Shown piece by piece: positions 53,294 through 62,530 of a stretch of 62,546 bases of DNA. How positions within the stretch are numbered: the first letter of the stretch is position 1; the number at the start of each line of letters is the position of its first letter. Source of the DNA: Bacteroidetes bacterium GWA2_32_17. GTDB taxonomy: Bacteria; Bacteroidota; Bacteroidia; Bacteroidales; GWA2-32-17. The notes beneath the pieces were generated by a model, which did not search any database, had not been told where the DNA came from, and worked only from the letters and a program-made list of their open reading frames with translations. The stretch is from assembly GCA_001769035.1 (NCBI GenBank), contig MENF01000156.1:1-62546 (forward strand). Direction: 5' to 3'. A program made the translations under genes and the position numbers.

Positions 53294-54742
53294 TTGGAAA
53301 AGCAGAGTATTGAAAATAAATTAAGTTCCTTACTATTAAAATCAAAAGGAGTTGAAGTAATTAGTACTCAACAACTACCGCCATCTGGTTCTAATAGAAA
53401 ATACTTTAGATTAAAAACTTCAAACCAAAGTTTTATTGGAGCTTATAATCCTGACCCAAAAGAAAATTTAGCGTTTATTCATTTTACAAAACACTTTATT
53501 AGTTGTAATTTGAATGTACCTCAAATTATTGCCGACGATATTGATAATCACATTTATATTTTATCTGATTTAGGCGACACTACTTTGTTTTCTTTTATTG
53601 AAGAAAATAAAAATAAGAATAAATTTAATGTCATATTATTACCAATTTACAAACGAGTACTCGACGATTTAATTAAATTTCAGTTTAGTGGAGGTAAAGA
53701 ATTAGATTATTCATTTTGTTATCCTCGTGATAGCTTCGATAAACAATCTATGATGTGGGATTTAAATTACTTTAAATATTATTTTCTGAAACTTGCAAAA
53801 GTACATTTTGATGAACAGGATTTGGAAAATGATTTCGAAGTATTTGTAAATTACTTATCAAAAGCTGATAGTAATTATTTTTTATACCGCGATTTTCAAT
53901 CAAGAAATATAATGTTAAAAAATGATACCTTATATTATATAGATTATCAGGGAGGGAGAAAGGGTTCATTGTTTTATGATGTTGCTTCTTTATTGTATGA
54001 TGCAAAAGCTAATATACCAGATAATTATCGTCAGGAACTTTTGGATTATTATATTAGTAAAATAAGTCGAAATATTAAAATTAATGAAACAGAATTTAAA
54101 AGTTTTTATTATGCTTTTGTACTTATTAGAATAATGCAGGCAATGGGGGCTTATGGATTCAGAGGATTTTACGAAAAGAAAGAACACTTTTTGAAAAGTA
54201 TTCCTTATGCTCTAAAAAATTTAGAGTGGTTACTGCATAATGTTAAACTTAATATTAACGCAAATACATTATTTAATATATTAGAAAACTTAACTGTTTC
54301 GGATGAACTAAAAAAATTTTCGAATAAAGTTTTACCACAAAGTTCTTTATGTGTTAAAATTTATAGTTTTTCATTTTTGAAATCAATTCCTTACGATAAT
54401 TCCGGCAATGGTGGTGGTTTTGTTTTTGATTGTCGTGCCTTGCCTAATCCCGGAAGAGTTTTAGAGTTTGAAACCATAAATGGACAAAACATAGAAGTTA
54501 TTGAATATTTGGATAAAGAAGAAGAAGTAAAACAATTTCTTAACAATGTGTATAAAATTGTAGAGCAAAGTGTTGAAAAATATATTTCAAGAAAATTTAC
54601 TAATCTTCAGATTTCATTTGGTTGCACAGGCGGACAGCATCGTTCGGTATATTGTGCCGAAAAGCTTGGGGAATATTTGAAATATAAATATCAAATAAAC
54701 ATTGAAGTAGAGCATACTAACAAAGATAACTGGAAGAAATAA
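53294..54742 (+). CDS. AmgK-like sugar kinase fused to RapZ C-terminal domain
   Basis: The 482-residue product joins two domains. Residues about 15-325 are an aminoglycoside-phosphotransferase fold close to AmgK (anomeric MurNAc/GlcNAc kinase): GSNRKYFRLKT, HIYILSDLGDTTLF, the catalytic LYRDFQSRNIML and IDYQGG. Residues about 345-482 match the RapZ C-terminal domain, which binds glucosamine-6-phosphate in E. coli: FVFDCRALPNPGR and FGCTGGQHRSVYCAEKL. The start is TTG at 53294. The stop overlaps the next gene's ATG (TAATG). The fusion may be regulated by amino-sugar levels. Confidence 0.85.
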   Translation: MEKQSIENKLSSLLLKSKGVEVISTQQLPPSGSNRKYFRLKTSNQSFIGAYNPDPKENLAFIHFTKHFISCNLNVPQIIADDIDNHIYILSDLGDTTLFSFIEENKNKNKFNVILLPIYKRVLDDLIKFQFSGGKELDYSFCYPRDSFDKQSMMWDLNYFKYYFLKLAKVHFDEQDLENDFEVFVNYLSKADSNYFLYRDFQSRNIMLKNDTLYYIDYQGGRKGSLFYDVASLLYDAKANIPDNYRQELLDYYISKISRNIKINETEFKSFYYAFVLIRIMQAMGAYGFRGFYEKKEHFLKSIPYALKNLEWLLHNVKLNINANTLFNILENLTVSDELKKFSNKVLPQSSLCVKIYSFSFLKSIPYDNSGNGGGFVFDCRALPNPGRVLEFETINGQNIEVIEYLDKEEEVKQFLNNVYKIVEQSVEKYISRKFTNLQISFGCTGGQHRSVYCAEKLGEYLKYKYQINIEVEHTNKDNWKK

Positions 54743-55503
54743 TGACAACAACTGCAAAAGCAATGATATTTGCTGCGGGATTAGGAACTCGCCTGCAACC
54801 ACTAACATTGTGCAAACCAAAAGCTCTTGCCGAAATTGATGGAATACCACTTATCGAATATGCAATTAAAAAATTAATATATTTCGGCTTTAATAAAATA
54901 GCTATTAACGTTCATCATTTTCCTGAACAAATTTCAGATTTTTTAAAATCGAAAAATAATTTTAATATTGAGATATTTATTTCTTACGAAAATGATAAAT
55001 TATTAGATACAGGTGGGGGACTTAAAAAAGTTACAGATTTTTTTAGCGATAAAAAACCGTTTTTAGTATATAATGTTGATATTTTAACCGACCTCGATTT
55101 ATTAACATTGTACAATGAACATATAGAATCTGGTGCTCTGGCTACATTAGCTGTTAGAAACAGAAAAACTTTACGGTACTTTTTATTCGACCAGAATAAT
55201 TTTTTATGTGGTTGGAAAAATATGGCTACTAATGAAATAAAAATTCAATCTAAAAGTATTACAAAATTACGACCTTTTGCTTTTAGTGGAATACAAGTTC
55301 TTAATTATGATATATTTAACTTAATAAACAAGTACGAGGGAGCTTTCTCTATTACAAATTGTTATGTTGAACTTTGTTCAAATTATAAAATAATGGCTTA
55401 TAATCACGATAAAACTTTTTGGATGGACATTGGAACAATTGAACGCCTATTTGAAGCAAATGAAATTTTATCGAAAAATAATTTTTTATTGAAGCGGGAT
55501 TAA
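54742..55503 (+). CDS. MurU-like nucleotidyltransferase
   Basis: The 253-residue protein is a sugar nucleotidyltransferase: AMIFAAGLGTRLQPLTL (nucleotide loop), KPKALAEIDGIPLIEYAI, FLVYNVDILTDLD (metal Asp) and the late WMDIGTIERL. Small size and its partner, the AmgK-like kinase whose stop it overlaps by one base, point to MurU-type uridylylation of MurNAc-1-phosphate. The pair would return MurNAc from the wall to UDP-MurNAc, bypassing de novo synthesis and fosfomycin-sensitive MurA. Other hexose nucleotidyltransferases cannot be excluded. Confidence 0.8.
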   Translation: MTTTAKAMIFAAGLGTRLQPLTLCKPKALAEIDGIPLIEYAIKKLIYFGFNKIAINVHHFPEQISDFLKSKNNFNIEIFISYENDKLLDTGGGLKKVTDFFSDKKPFLVYNVDILTDLDLLTLYNEHIESGALATLAVRNRKTLRYFLFDQNNFLCGWKNMATNEIKIQSKSITKLRPFAFSGIQVLNYDIFNLINKYEGAFSITNCYVELCSNYKIMAYNHDKTFWMDIGTIERLFEANEILSKNNFLLKRD

Positions 55504-55556
55504 ATACAAAAAATTTGATTGAAACCAGTTAAATCCTTAATCATAATTCCTAAATC

Positions 55557-57086
55557 TTATTCCCACTCAATTGTGGCTGGTGGTTTAGAGCTAATATCGT
55601 AAACAACACGATTTACTCCTTTAACATTATTGATTATTTTATTTGAAACCTGCGATAAAAATTCATAAGGTAAATGAACCCAATCGGCTGTCATGCCATC
55701 GGTGCTTTGAACAGCACGCAATGCAACAACCTGCTCATAAGTTCTTTCATCGCCCATAACACCAACAGAATTAATGGGTAACAAAATTGCACCGGCTTGC
55801 CAAACCGAATCGTATAAATCGGCTTCTTTTAATGATGAAATAAAAATATTGTCAACTTCCTGCAAAATTTGAATATTTTCTTTTGTAATTTCACCGATAA
55901 TTCTTATTGCCAAACCCGGACCAGGAAATGGATGGCGATTTAAAACATTTGGGTCGAGTTCTAATTGCTTTCCAACACGTCTTACTTCATCTTTAAATAA
56001 AAGACGTAATGGTTCAATTATTTGTAAATTCATTTTTTTTGGCAATCCACCTACATTATGATGCGATTTTATTGTTGCCGATGGTCCGTTTACTGATAAT
56101 GATTCAATTACATCAGGGTATATTGTACCTTGTGCCAACCACTTAACATTTTCAATTTGTTTAGCTTCGGCATCAAATGTTTCGATAAAAATTCGTCCGA
56201 TTATTTTTCTTTTCTGCTCCGGACTGCTTATTCCCTTAAGCTGTTCAATAAATTGCTGCGAAGCTTCAATCCCTTTTACATTTAAGCCGGTTTTTTTATA
56301 AACTTCTAAAACTTCGTTAAACTCATTTTTTCGAAGTAAACCATTATTAACAAAAATGCAATACAAATTTTTACCAACGGCTTTGTGTAAAAGTAAAGCA
56401 GCAACCGATGAATCAACACCGCCCGATAATCCTAAAATTACTTTATCGTTTTGTAATTTGTTTTTTATTTCAGAAATTGTTGAATCAACAAATGCTGCTG
56501 GAGTCCACAATTGTTCGCATTTGCAAATATTTACAACAAAGTTTTTTAATAGCTCTGTTCCTTGCGTAGTATGATAAACTTCGGGGTGAAACTGAATTCC
56601 GTATGTTTCTTCATTTTCAATTTTAAAAGCAGCAACTTTTACACTTTCGGTGCTCGCTGTTATTTTGTAGTTGTTTGGTATTTTAGTAATTGTATCGCCA
56701 TGCGACATCCAAATTTGTGTACCTATTGTTATTTTATTAAATAATTTATCGGAGTTTTCAATAAACGATAAATTAGCCCTCCCATATTCTCTGGTATTTG
56801 ATGGTAATACTTCGCCACCATAGTGCTCCGATAAATACTGTGCACCATAACAAATTCCCAAAATTGGTAATTTCCCTTTAATATTTTCTAAGTCAATTTT
56901 TGGTGAATTTTTATCGCGAACCGAAAACGGACTTCCCGATAAAATTACTCCTTTTATACTATTATCAAATTCAATTTTACAGTTAAAAGGAATTATTTCG
57001 GAATAAACATTAAGTTCTCTCACTCTTCGGGCTATTAGCTGAGTATATTGTGAACCAAAATCAATTATCAGTATTTTTTTGAGCAA
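55557..57086 (-). CDS. guaA: GMP synthase (glutamine-hydrolysing)
   Basis: GuaA aminates XMP to GMP. The glutaminase domain has the [15 protein letters not shown] nucleophile and [11 protein letters not shown]; the ATP-pyrophosphatase domain has [18 protein letters not shown] and [11 protein letters not shown]; the C-terminal dimerisation domain ends [20 protein letters not shown]. At 509 residues it is full length. The preceding spacer (57087-57530) holds element copy 7. Confidence 0.97.
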   Translation of the reverse strand: MLKKILIIDFGSQYTQLIARRVRELNVYSEIIPFNCKIEFDNSIKGVILSGSPFSVRDKNSPKIDLENIKGKLPILGICYGAQYLSEHYGGEVLPSNTREYGRANLSFIENSDKLFNKITIGTQIWMSHGDTITKIPNNYKITASTESVKVAAFKIENEETYGIQFHPEVYHTTQGTELLKNFVVNICKCEQLWTPAAFVDSTISEIKNKLQNDKVILGLSGGVDSSVAALLLHKAVGKNLYCIFVNNGLLRKNEFNEVLEVYKKTGLNVKGIEASQQFIEQLKGISSPEQKRKIIGRIFIETFDAEAKQIENVKWLAQGTIYPDVIESLSVNGPSATIKSHHNVGGLPKKMNLQIIEPLRLLFKDEVRRVGKQLELDPNVLNRHPFPGPGLAIRIIGEITKENIQILQEVDNIFISSLKEADLYDSVWQAGAILLPINSVGVMGDERTYEQVVALRAVQSTDGMTADWVHLPYEFLSQVSNKIINNVKGVNRVVYDISSKPPATIEWE

Positions 57087-57381
57087 TTATTTTAATATTT
57101 TATTGTGTAAAGTAAAGAAATATGCTGATAAAAAACAAAAAACTATTTTTAATATACTAACGACGAAATAAATTGTCGCATTTTTTATAGGGAAAAATGG
57201 TATAAGGTACAGCTAAGCTGTTAATAATTCATTATTATTGAAAAAAAATTCTCCCAGTTTTTTGTACCATGTTAGTATTTTCTCAATAGTTGCAGTTAAA
57301 ATTCTACATTGGATATTCAACATTTTACATTTACCCCGTTTGATAAAATTAATAAAACAGGAACAACTACTAAAATTAAAC
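57087..57381. other. Spacer upstream of guaA
   Basis: No gene is supported. It has a short GGTATAAGGTA word (57200-57210), as in the GGTATAA palindromes, but without a partner arm. Confidence 0.35.
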
Positions 57382-57537
57382 TATCTAGTGTTTGTCTATA
57401 AAGTCAAAGATTTTCAAAAATGAAAGCCCAAAACCTCAAGACCCAAGTCTCAAATCCCAAGCCCCAAACTTGGAATTTGGGATTTGGAATTTGGAGCTTT
57501 ATACTATTATTACGATATTATAGACAGACTCTACATA
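57382..57537. mobile_element. TAnnTA-element copy 7 at the tsf stop
   Basis: The unit 57388-57531 starts GTGTTTGTCTATAAAGTC and ends ATAGACAGACTC, flanked by TATCTA and TACATA (non-identical). Its interior is not the standard core but a CCAAATTCC-type palindrome (CTCAAATCCCAAGCCCCAAA against TTTGGGATTTGG). The tsf stop codon TAG is formed at its right boundary. Confidence 0.75.
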
Positions 57538-58361
57538 GTTAACGAGAAACGTTTAAAAACTTTAACAGTAAGTTCTTTATCGTAGTTTTGTAAATATTGG
57601 CGAACAGTTACTTTATTTTCTTTTACAAATTCCTGATTTAGTAAAGTACTATCGTTGTAAAATTTATTTAGTTTTCCCAGTGCTATTTTTTCGAGCATAG
57701 TATCTGGCTTACCTTCAGCACGAGCTTGTTCTTTTCCTATTTCTAATTCTTTTTCGATTACTTCTTTAGTAATATCGCTTTTATCAATAGCAATTGGATT
57801 CATTGCGGCAACTTGCATTGCAATGTCTTTCCCAACCTGAGGGTTGCTTACCATTTTATTAAAGCCAACTAAAGTTCCGATTTTACTTCCATGATGAATA
57901 TATGAGAAAACGTGTTCAGCAGAAATAAACTGATAATATGAAATATCAATTTTTTCGCCAATAGCAGCTATTTTATCTAATATTAAATCGTTAACAGTAA
58001 GATTATTAACTTTATTTTTTTTTAATGATTCAATATTAGATGGTTTTTCTTTGTAAGCAATTTCAGCAACGGTATTTGCTAAGTTAATAAATCCTTCGGT
58101 TTTTGCAACAAAATCAGTTTCGCAACTAATAGCAACAATAATAGCTTCTTTACCATTTGGGTTAATTTTTGTAACAACTAATCCTTCGGTAGTTTCGCGG
58201 TCTGCACGTTTAATTGCAACTGCTTGCCCTTTTTTGCGAATTATTTCAATAGCTTTTTCAATTTCACCATTCGATTCGGTAAGTGCATTTTTGCAATCCA
58301 TCATTCCTGCACCTGTAAGTTTACGTAATTTTGTAATTTCAGCAATAGTTATCTGAGACAT
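57531..58361 (-). CDS. tsf: Elongation factor Ts
   Basis: EF-Ts is the nucleotide exchange factor for EF-Tu. The N-terminal ubiquitin-associated-like domain ITKLRKLTGAGMMDCKNAL, followed by AIEIIRKKGQAVAIKR and the EF-Tu contact region AISCETDFVAKT, is present. The 276-residue length is normal. The TAG stop is completed by the G at the end of mobile element copy 7. rpsB lies upstream on the same strand after a 376-bp low-complexity spacer. Confidence 0.97.
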   Translation of the reverse strand: MSQITIAEITKLRKLTGAGMMDCKNALTESNGEIEKAIEIIRKKGQAVAIKRADRETTEGLVVTKINPNGKEAIIVAISCETDFVAKTEGFINLANTVAEIAYKEKPSNIESLKKNKVNNLTVNDLILDKIAAIGEKIDISYYQFISAEHVFSYIHHGSKIGTLVGFNKMVSNPQVGKDIAMQVAAMNPIAIDKSDITKEVIEKELEIGKEQARAEGKPDTMLEKIALGKLNKFYNDSTLLNQEFVKENKVTVRQYLQNYDKELTVKVFKRFSLTM

Positions 58362-58737
58362 TTTTATTTCTTTTAAATTATTCTTCTATTATTTTCTATG
58401 AATTTCTATTTGTATCGTTTATTATTCGTTGTTCAAAAAAGTTTCGAGTTTATAGTTTCGAGTTTATTCACTGCCTAATGTTTTCTGTTCATTGTTTTAA
58501 CTTCTCACTTTTTACTGTATCAAGTTATTTAGTTATTAGGTTATTTGTTATTAAGTTATTAAGTTATTAAATTATTTCAATCTATTTCTATTTATTGTTC
58601 ACTGTTTATTGTTATATTTTTTTGGTTTAGAGTTTTTAGTTTATGGTTTTGAAAACCAGAAACCTAAAACTTCAAACTATCTGTTTATATTTATTTCTAT
58701 TAATTCAATGACTTATTAAAATTTATTTATCAGTAAA
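58362..58737. repeat. Low-complexity spacer between rpsB and tsf
   Basis: AAGTTATT/AGTTATTA units repeat at about 58523-58576, and GTTTCGAGTTT-type words and their inverse CCTAAAACTTCAAACT suggest a long weak palindrome. An RNA structure could separate rpsB and tsf expression, but nothing specific is recognised. Confidence 0.45.
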
Positions 58738-59643
58738 TTATTCTTCCTTTTTATACTCTACCGATTTTTTTATTGGACTTCTTTTTCTTAATTCTTTTTT
58801 TATCGAAGTTTTCTTCGGTTTTTCTTCAGTAATTTCTGCATTTTCTACCGCGTCAACAATAACAGTTTCGTTTTCACCTTCTACTAAAGCATTTGCTTCA
58901 TTCTTTTTCTTGCCAGCTTTTTCATTTTGTTGAGTTGCGTCTTTTTCTTTATCCATCCTTCTTTCTTCTAAACCTTCGTTTATTGAAGAAATTGCATTAT
59001 CAAGAATTAATGAAATAGAATTTGAAGCATCGTCGTTAGCTGGTATTGGAAAATCAATATTATTTGGGTCAGAATTAGTGTCAACCATTGCAAATATTGG
59101 AATACTTAAGCGATGTGCTTCTCGTACAGCAATATGTTCTTTTAAAACGTCAATTATAAAAAGTGCTGCAGGTAAGCGAGTTAAGTCAGAAATACTGCCT
59201 AAGTTTTTTTCTAATTTAGCTCTTTTACGATTAATTTGTAATTTTTCTCTTTTCGATAAATTTAAAAATGTTCCATCAGTTGCCATTCTGTCAATTGTTG
59301 ACATTTTCTTAACAGCTTTACGGATTGTCGGGAAATTTGTAAGCATTCCGCCAGGCCAACGTTCAGTAACATAAGGCATATTTACTTTGCTTACTTTCTC
59401 TGCAACAATATCTTTAGCTTGTTTTTTTGTTGCTACAAATAATATTTTACGACCAGATTTTGCAATCTGTTTTAAAGCATTGCATGCTTCGTCGAGTTTG
59501 ACGGCTGTTTTATAAAGGTCAATAATGTGGATTCCATTTTTCTCCATAAAAATATAAGGAGCCATATTAGGATTCCATTTTCTTTTAAGGTGTCCAAAAT
59601 GTACACCTGCTTCTAATAATTCTTCGAATGATACTTTTGACAT
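58738..59643 (-). CDS. rpsB: 30S ribosomal protein S2
   Basis: The S2 core includes LLEAGVHFGHLKRKWNPNMAPYIF, GRKILFVATKKQAKDIV, ERWPGGMLTNF and FAMVDTNSDPNNIDFPIPAND. The 301 residues exceed the usual 230-260 because of a charged C-terminal extension (about 235-301, Lys/Glu-rich) common in Bacteroidota. Start and stop fit the family. Confidence 0.97.
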   Translation of the reverse strand: MSKVSFEELLEAGVHFGHLKRKWNPNMAPYIFMEKNGIHIIDLYKTAVKLDEACNALKQIAKSGRKILFVATKKQAKDIVAEKVSKVNMPYVTERWPGGMLTNFPTIRKAVKKMSTIDRMATDGTFLNLSKREKLQINRKRAKLEKNLGSISDLTRLPAALFIIDVLKEHIAVREAHRLSIPIFAMVDTNSDPNNIDFPIPANDDASNSISLILDNAISSINEGLEERRMDKEKDATQQNEKAGKKKNEANALVEGENETVIVDAVENAEITEEKPKKTSIKKELRKRSPIKKSVEYKKEE

Positions 59644-59734
59644 GTTATTTATTTTAGTTTACTTTCTTATTGTTTTAGCAATTGGTAGGTAGCTCTTATA
59701 TTTAAGAAGTCCTAACAATTTAGATACTAAACTA

Positions 59735-59790
59735 CATTTTCAAAGCCCCAAATTCCAATCCTCAAGTTCCAAAACCCTAAACTTCAAACT
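59735..59790. repeat. CCAAATTCC-type repeat
   Basis: AAAGCCCCAAATTCCAATCC and CTCAAGTTCCAAAACCC lie between rpsB and rpsI and belong to the same family as at 19070 and 57423. Confidence 0.5.
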
Positions 59791-59812
59791 ATAAACCCGA
59801 AACTATATAATA

Positions 59813-60199
59813 TTAACGTTTACTGAACTGGAATCTCTTACGAGCCTTCTTTTGTCCAGGTTTTTTACGTTCAACTTCGCGTGGGTTACGAGTTAAAAAG
59901 CCTTTAACCTTTAATGCCGGTTTTACTTCGGGAGTTAATTTAACCAAAGCTCTTGATATTGCTAAACGAAGTGCTTCGGCTTGTCCGTTAATGCCACCGC
60001 CATCAAGATTGACTTTTATATCGAATTTGTTTTCTACCTGAGCGGTTTGAAGTGGATTTGTTACAGTGTTTTGCAACTGTTCGGTAGTAAAATAATTTTT
60101 AAATTCTCTATTGTTGATAGTTATTATTCCGCTACCTTCTTTTAAATAAATGCGTGCAATTGCAGCTTTTCTTCTACCTATTGTATTAACAATTCCCAT
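59813..60199 (-). CDS. rpsI: 30S ribosomal protein S9
   Basis: The 128-residue product has the S9 signature: GRRKAAIARIYLKEGSGIITINNR, DIKVNLDGGGINGQAEALRL and the basic C-terminal tail ARKRFQFSKR that reaches the P-site tRNA. It lies two bases downstream of rplM, the usual pairing. Confidence 0.97.
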   Translation of the reverse strand: MGIVNTIGRRKAAIARIYLKEGSGIITINNREFKNYFTTEQLQNTVTNPLQTAQVENKFDIKVNLDGGGINGQAEALRLAISRALVKLTPEVKPALKVKGFLTRNPREVERKKPGQKKARKRFQFSKR

Positions 60200-60201
60200 A
60201 T

Positions 60202-60657
60202 TTATTTAATTGTATTTATATTAATTAATTTTGGTTTTTGAGCTTCGTGTGGATGCTCAGTTCCTGAATACACAAATAAATTGTGTATTAGTTTTTTTGA
60301 TAAGCGATTGCGTGGTAACATTCCTTTTACTCCGTGTTCGATTATTTTTCGCGGGTCTTTTATTAATTGTTTTTCTGGGCTGATAAAACGTTGTCCACCA
60401 GGATATCCAGTATGATGAACATATTCTTTGGAAGCCCATTTATTCCCTGTAAAATTAATTTTTTCGGAATTAATTAAAATAATATTGTCTCCACAATCAA
60501 CATTAGGTGTAAAACCTGCTTTGTGTTTACCTCTGAGAATTACGGCTATGGTTGAACATAATCTTCCAACTACCAAATCGGTAGCATCTATTACTAACCA
60601 TTCTTTTTTTACAGTTGCTTTATTTAAAGATACTGTTTTGTAGCTTATTGCGTCCAC
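60202..60657 (-). CDS. rplM: 50S ribosomal protein L13
   Basis: The 151-residue product has WLVIDATDLVVGRLCSTIAVILRGKHKAGFTPNVDCGD and VKGMLPRNRLSKKLIHNLFVY, both L13 signatures. It heads the rplM-rpsI pair, and rpsB and tsf follow on the same strand. The minus-strand TATTTTTG box lies at 60715-60722. The leader has a short CCGT...ACGG hairpin that could be regulatory; I see no known leader motif. Confidence 0.97.
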   Translation of the reverse strand: MDAISYKTVSLNKATVKKEWLVIDATDLVVGRLCSTIAVILRGKHKAGFTPNVDCGDNIILINSEKINFTGNKWASKEYVHHTGYPGGQRFISPEKQLIKDPRKIIEHGVKGMLPRNRLSKKLIHNLFVYSGTEHPHEAQKPKLININTIK

Positions 60658-60714
60658 TTTTTTTACTAGTTTTTACTTTATTTAATAATGATAACCGTTA
60701 TAAATTACGGACTG

Positions 60715-60722
60715 CAAAAATA
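60715..60722 (-). promoter_or_regulatory. -7 promoter box for rplM
   Basis: The minus strand reads TATTTTTG, a TAnnTTTG match, 57 bases before the ATG. Confidence 0.45.
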
Positions 60723-60935
60723 CAATTATTTTTTTAAAATGCCAATATTCTTAAATTATATTTTAAAAATATTTTATATGTTTACATTTGCCTCTCTATG
60801 TTGTTGAATATAAGCACGCAAACAATTATAAATAATTTTAAATTTATGTTTGCAAAATAATAATTACAAGTTTTCGTTAAAGTAAAAAAAATATATATAT
60901 GCAAATTATAAAATCCTTAATTCTAAATTTATAAA

Positions 60936-62522
60936 ATGCCACTATTTAGCCAGACTATTCATCGGAACATCTATCTTTTTGGACTTTTGTTGCTTGTTTT
61001 TAGCTTGCCACTTTCGATGTTTGGAACTAGTTTTTCTCAATTAATTATTTTGGGCAATTGGATTTTAGAGGGAAAGTTTCGCGAAAAATTTAAGATATTA
61101 AAATCAAATAAATCAATATTATTTTTTGCTTCAATTTTTTTTATTCATGCTTTATGGTTGTTACCACCTCAGGATTATAGTTATGCTTACAACGATTTAA
61201 AAATTAAAGTACCATTATTAGTTTTACCTGTTTTAATAGGTACATCAAATTATTTATCTGCTAAAAATATTAAATTAATTTTAATAGTTTTTGTTTCTGG
61301 TGTTTTATTAGGCTCGCTAATAAGTCTTTTTCGATTCCTCTTTTATTCGTCAATAAATGTTACTAATTACCGCGAACTTTCTGTGTTTATTTCACATATC
61401 AGATTTTCATTAATGGTAGCTTTTTCTTTATTTATACTATTATATTATTGTTTTATTAATCGGGAATTAAAATTTAACAATGTGCATAAATTCATCGCAA
61501 TATTGATTTCGCTTTGGTTAATTGTTTTTTTATTTTTATTGAAAAGTTTAACAGGATTAATCGTGTTTAGTGTTATTGTTTATTTATCAATGGTTTACAG
61601 AGCAATTATTATTAAATCTTACTTTAAATGGCTCTATTTTTTTATTTTACTAATAATACCCGCACTACCAATTTATTATGTGTATGCAGTTTCCAAGAAA
61701 TTTACTAACATCGAAATTATTGATTTATCTATAGTTGACACATTAACTCTATCGGGAAATAAATATTTGTTTGATGTATCGAATAAATCAGTTGAAAACG
61801 GTAAATTAGTTTGGGTTTATTATTGCCCTGTAGAATTAAAATCGGAATGGGGAAAAAGGAGCAAAGTATTGTTTGAAAGTAAAGATATTAATGGAAATGA
61901 GGTTCAATATACTATAGTAAGATATTTAACTTCAAAAGGTTTAAGAAAAGATTCGGTTGGAATATGGAGTTTGAAAAACGAAGAAATTAAAGCAATTGAA
62001 AGTGGTGTTGCAAACTATACATTTTTAGAAAAATGGAAAGTTTATCCATTAGTATATAATGCACTTTGGGAATTATACGAATATAAAAAAACAGGGAATG
62101 CGAGCGGTCATTCGTTGGCACAAAGAATAGAATATTTAAAAACTGCAAAAGAAATTATTAAAGAACATTTTTGGTTTGGTGTTGGTACAGGTAATGTTAG
62201 GCTTGCTTTCGATAAAAAATATATTGAAATGAATAGCCTTTTAGAAAACGAGTGGCGATTAAGAGCACATAATCAATTAGTTACTTTTTTGCTTACATTT
62301 GGGATATTTGGCTTTATATGGCTCATATTTGCATTGTTTTATCCTGCAATAAAAGAAAAAGGATTTAATGATTTTTTATTTACAATATTATTTCTAATAA
62401 TTATAATCTCATTTATTAATGAAGATACTTTTGAAACTCAAGCTGGAGTTACCTTCTTTATAATATTTTATAGTGTGTTTATTTTTGGAAAAGAGAAACA
62501 ATATAGTAACTATTCAGTATAA
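60936..62522 (+). CDS. O-antigen ligase-like (Wzy/WaaL) membrane protein
   Basis: The 528-residue protein has about eleven membrane segments and a large periplasmic loop (about residues 265-445), the plan of O-antigen ligases and Wzy polymerases. In the loop the motif FWFGVGTGNVRLAF, with RLRAHNQLVTFLLTFGIFGF following, is the family's conserved region. It would join or polymerise polysaccharide on lipid. The window ends shortly after, with a CGCAAAGGCGCA repeat start. Confidence 0.8.
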   Translation: MPLFSQTIHRNIYLFGLLLLVFSLPLSMFGTSFSQLIILGNWILEGKFREKFKILKSNKSILFFASIFFIHALWLLPPQDYSYAYNDLKIKVPLLVLPVLIGTSNYLSAKNIKLILIVFVSGVLLGSLISLFRFLFYSSINVTNYRELSVFISHIRFSLMVAFSLFILLYYCFINRELKFNNVHKFIAILISLWLIVFLFLLKSLTGLIVFSVIVYLSMVYRAIIIKSYFKWLYFFILLIIPALPIYYVYAVSKKFTNIEIIDLSIVDTLTLSGNKYLFDVSNKSVENGKLVWVYYCPVELKSEWGKRSKVLFESKDINGNEVQYTIVRYLTSKGLRKDSVGIWSLKNEEIKAIESGVANYTFLEKWKVYPLVYNALWELYEYKKTGNASGHSLAQRIEYLKTAKEIIKEHFWFGVGTGNVRLAFDKKYIEMNSLLENEWRLRAHNQLVTFLLTFGIFGFIWLIFALFYPAIKEKGFNDFLFTILFLIIIISFINEDTFETQAGVTFFIIFYSVFIFGKEKQYSNYSV

Positions 62523-62530
62523 GAATTATC

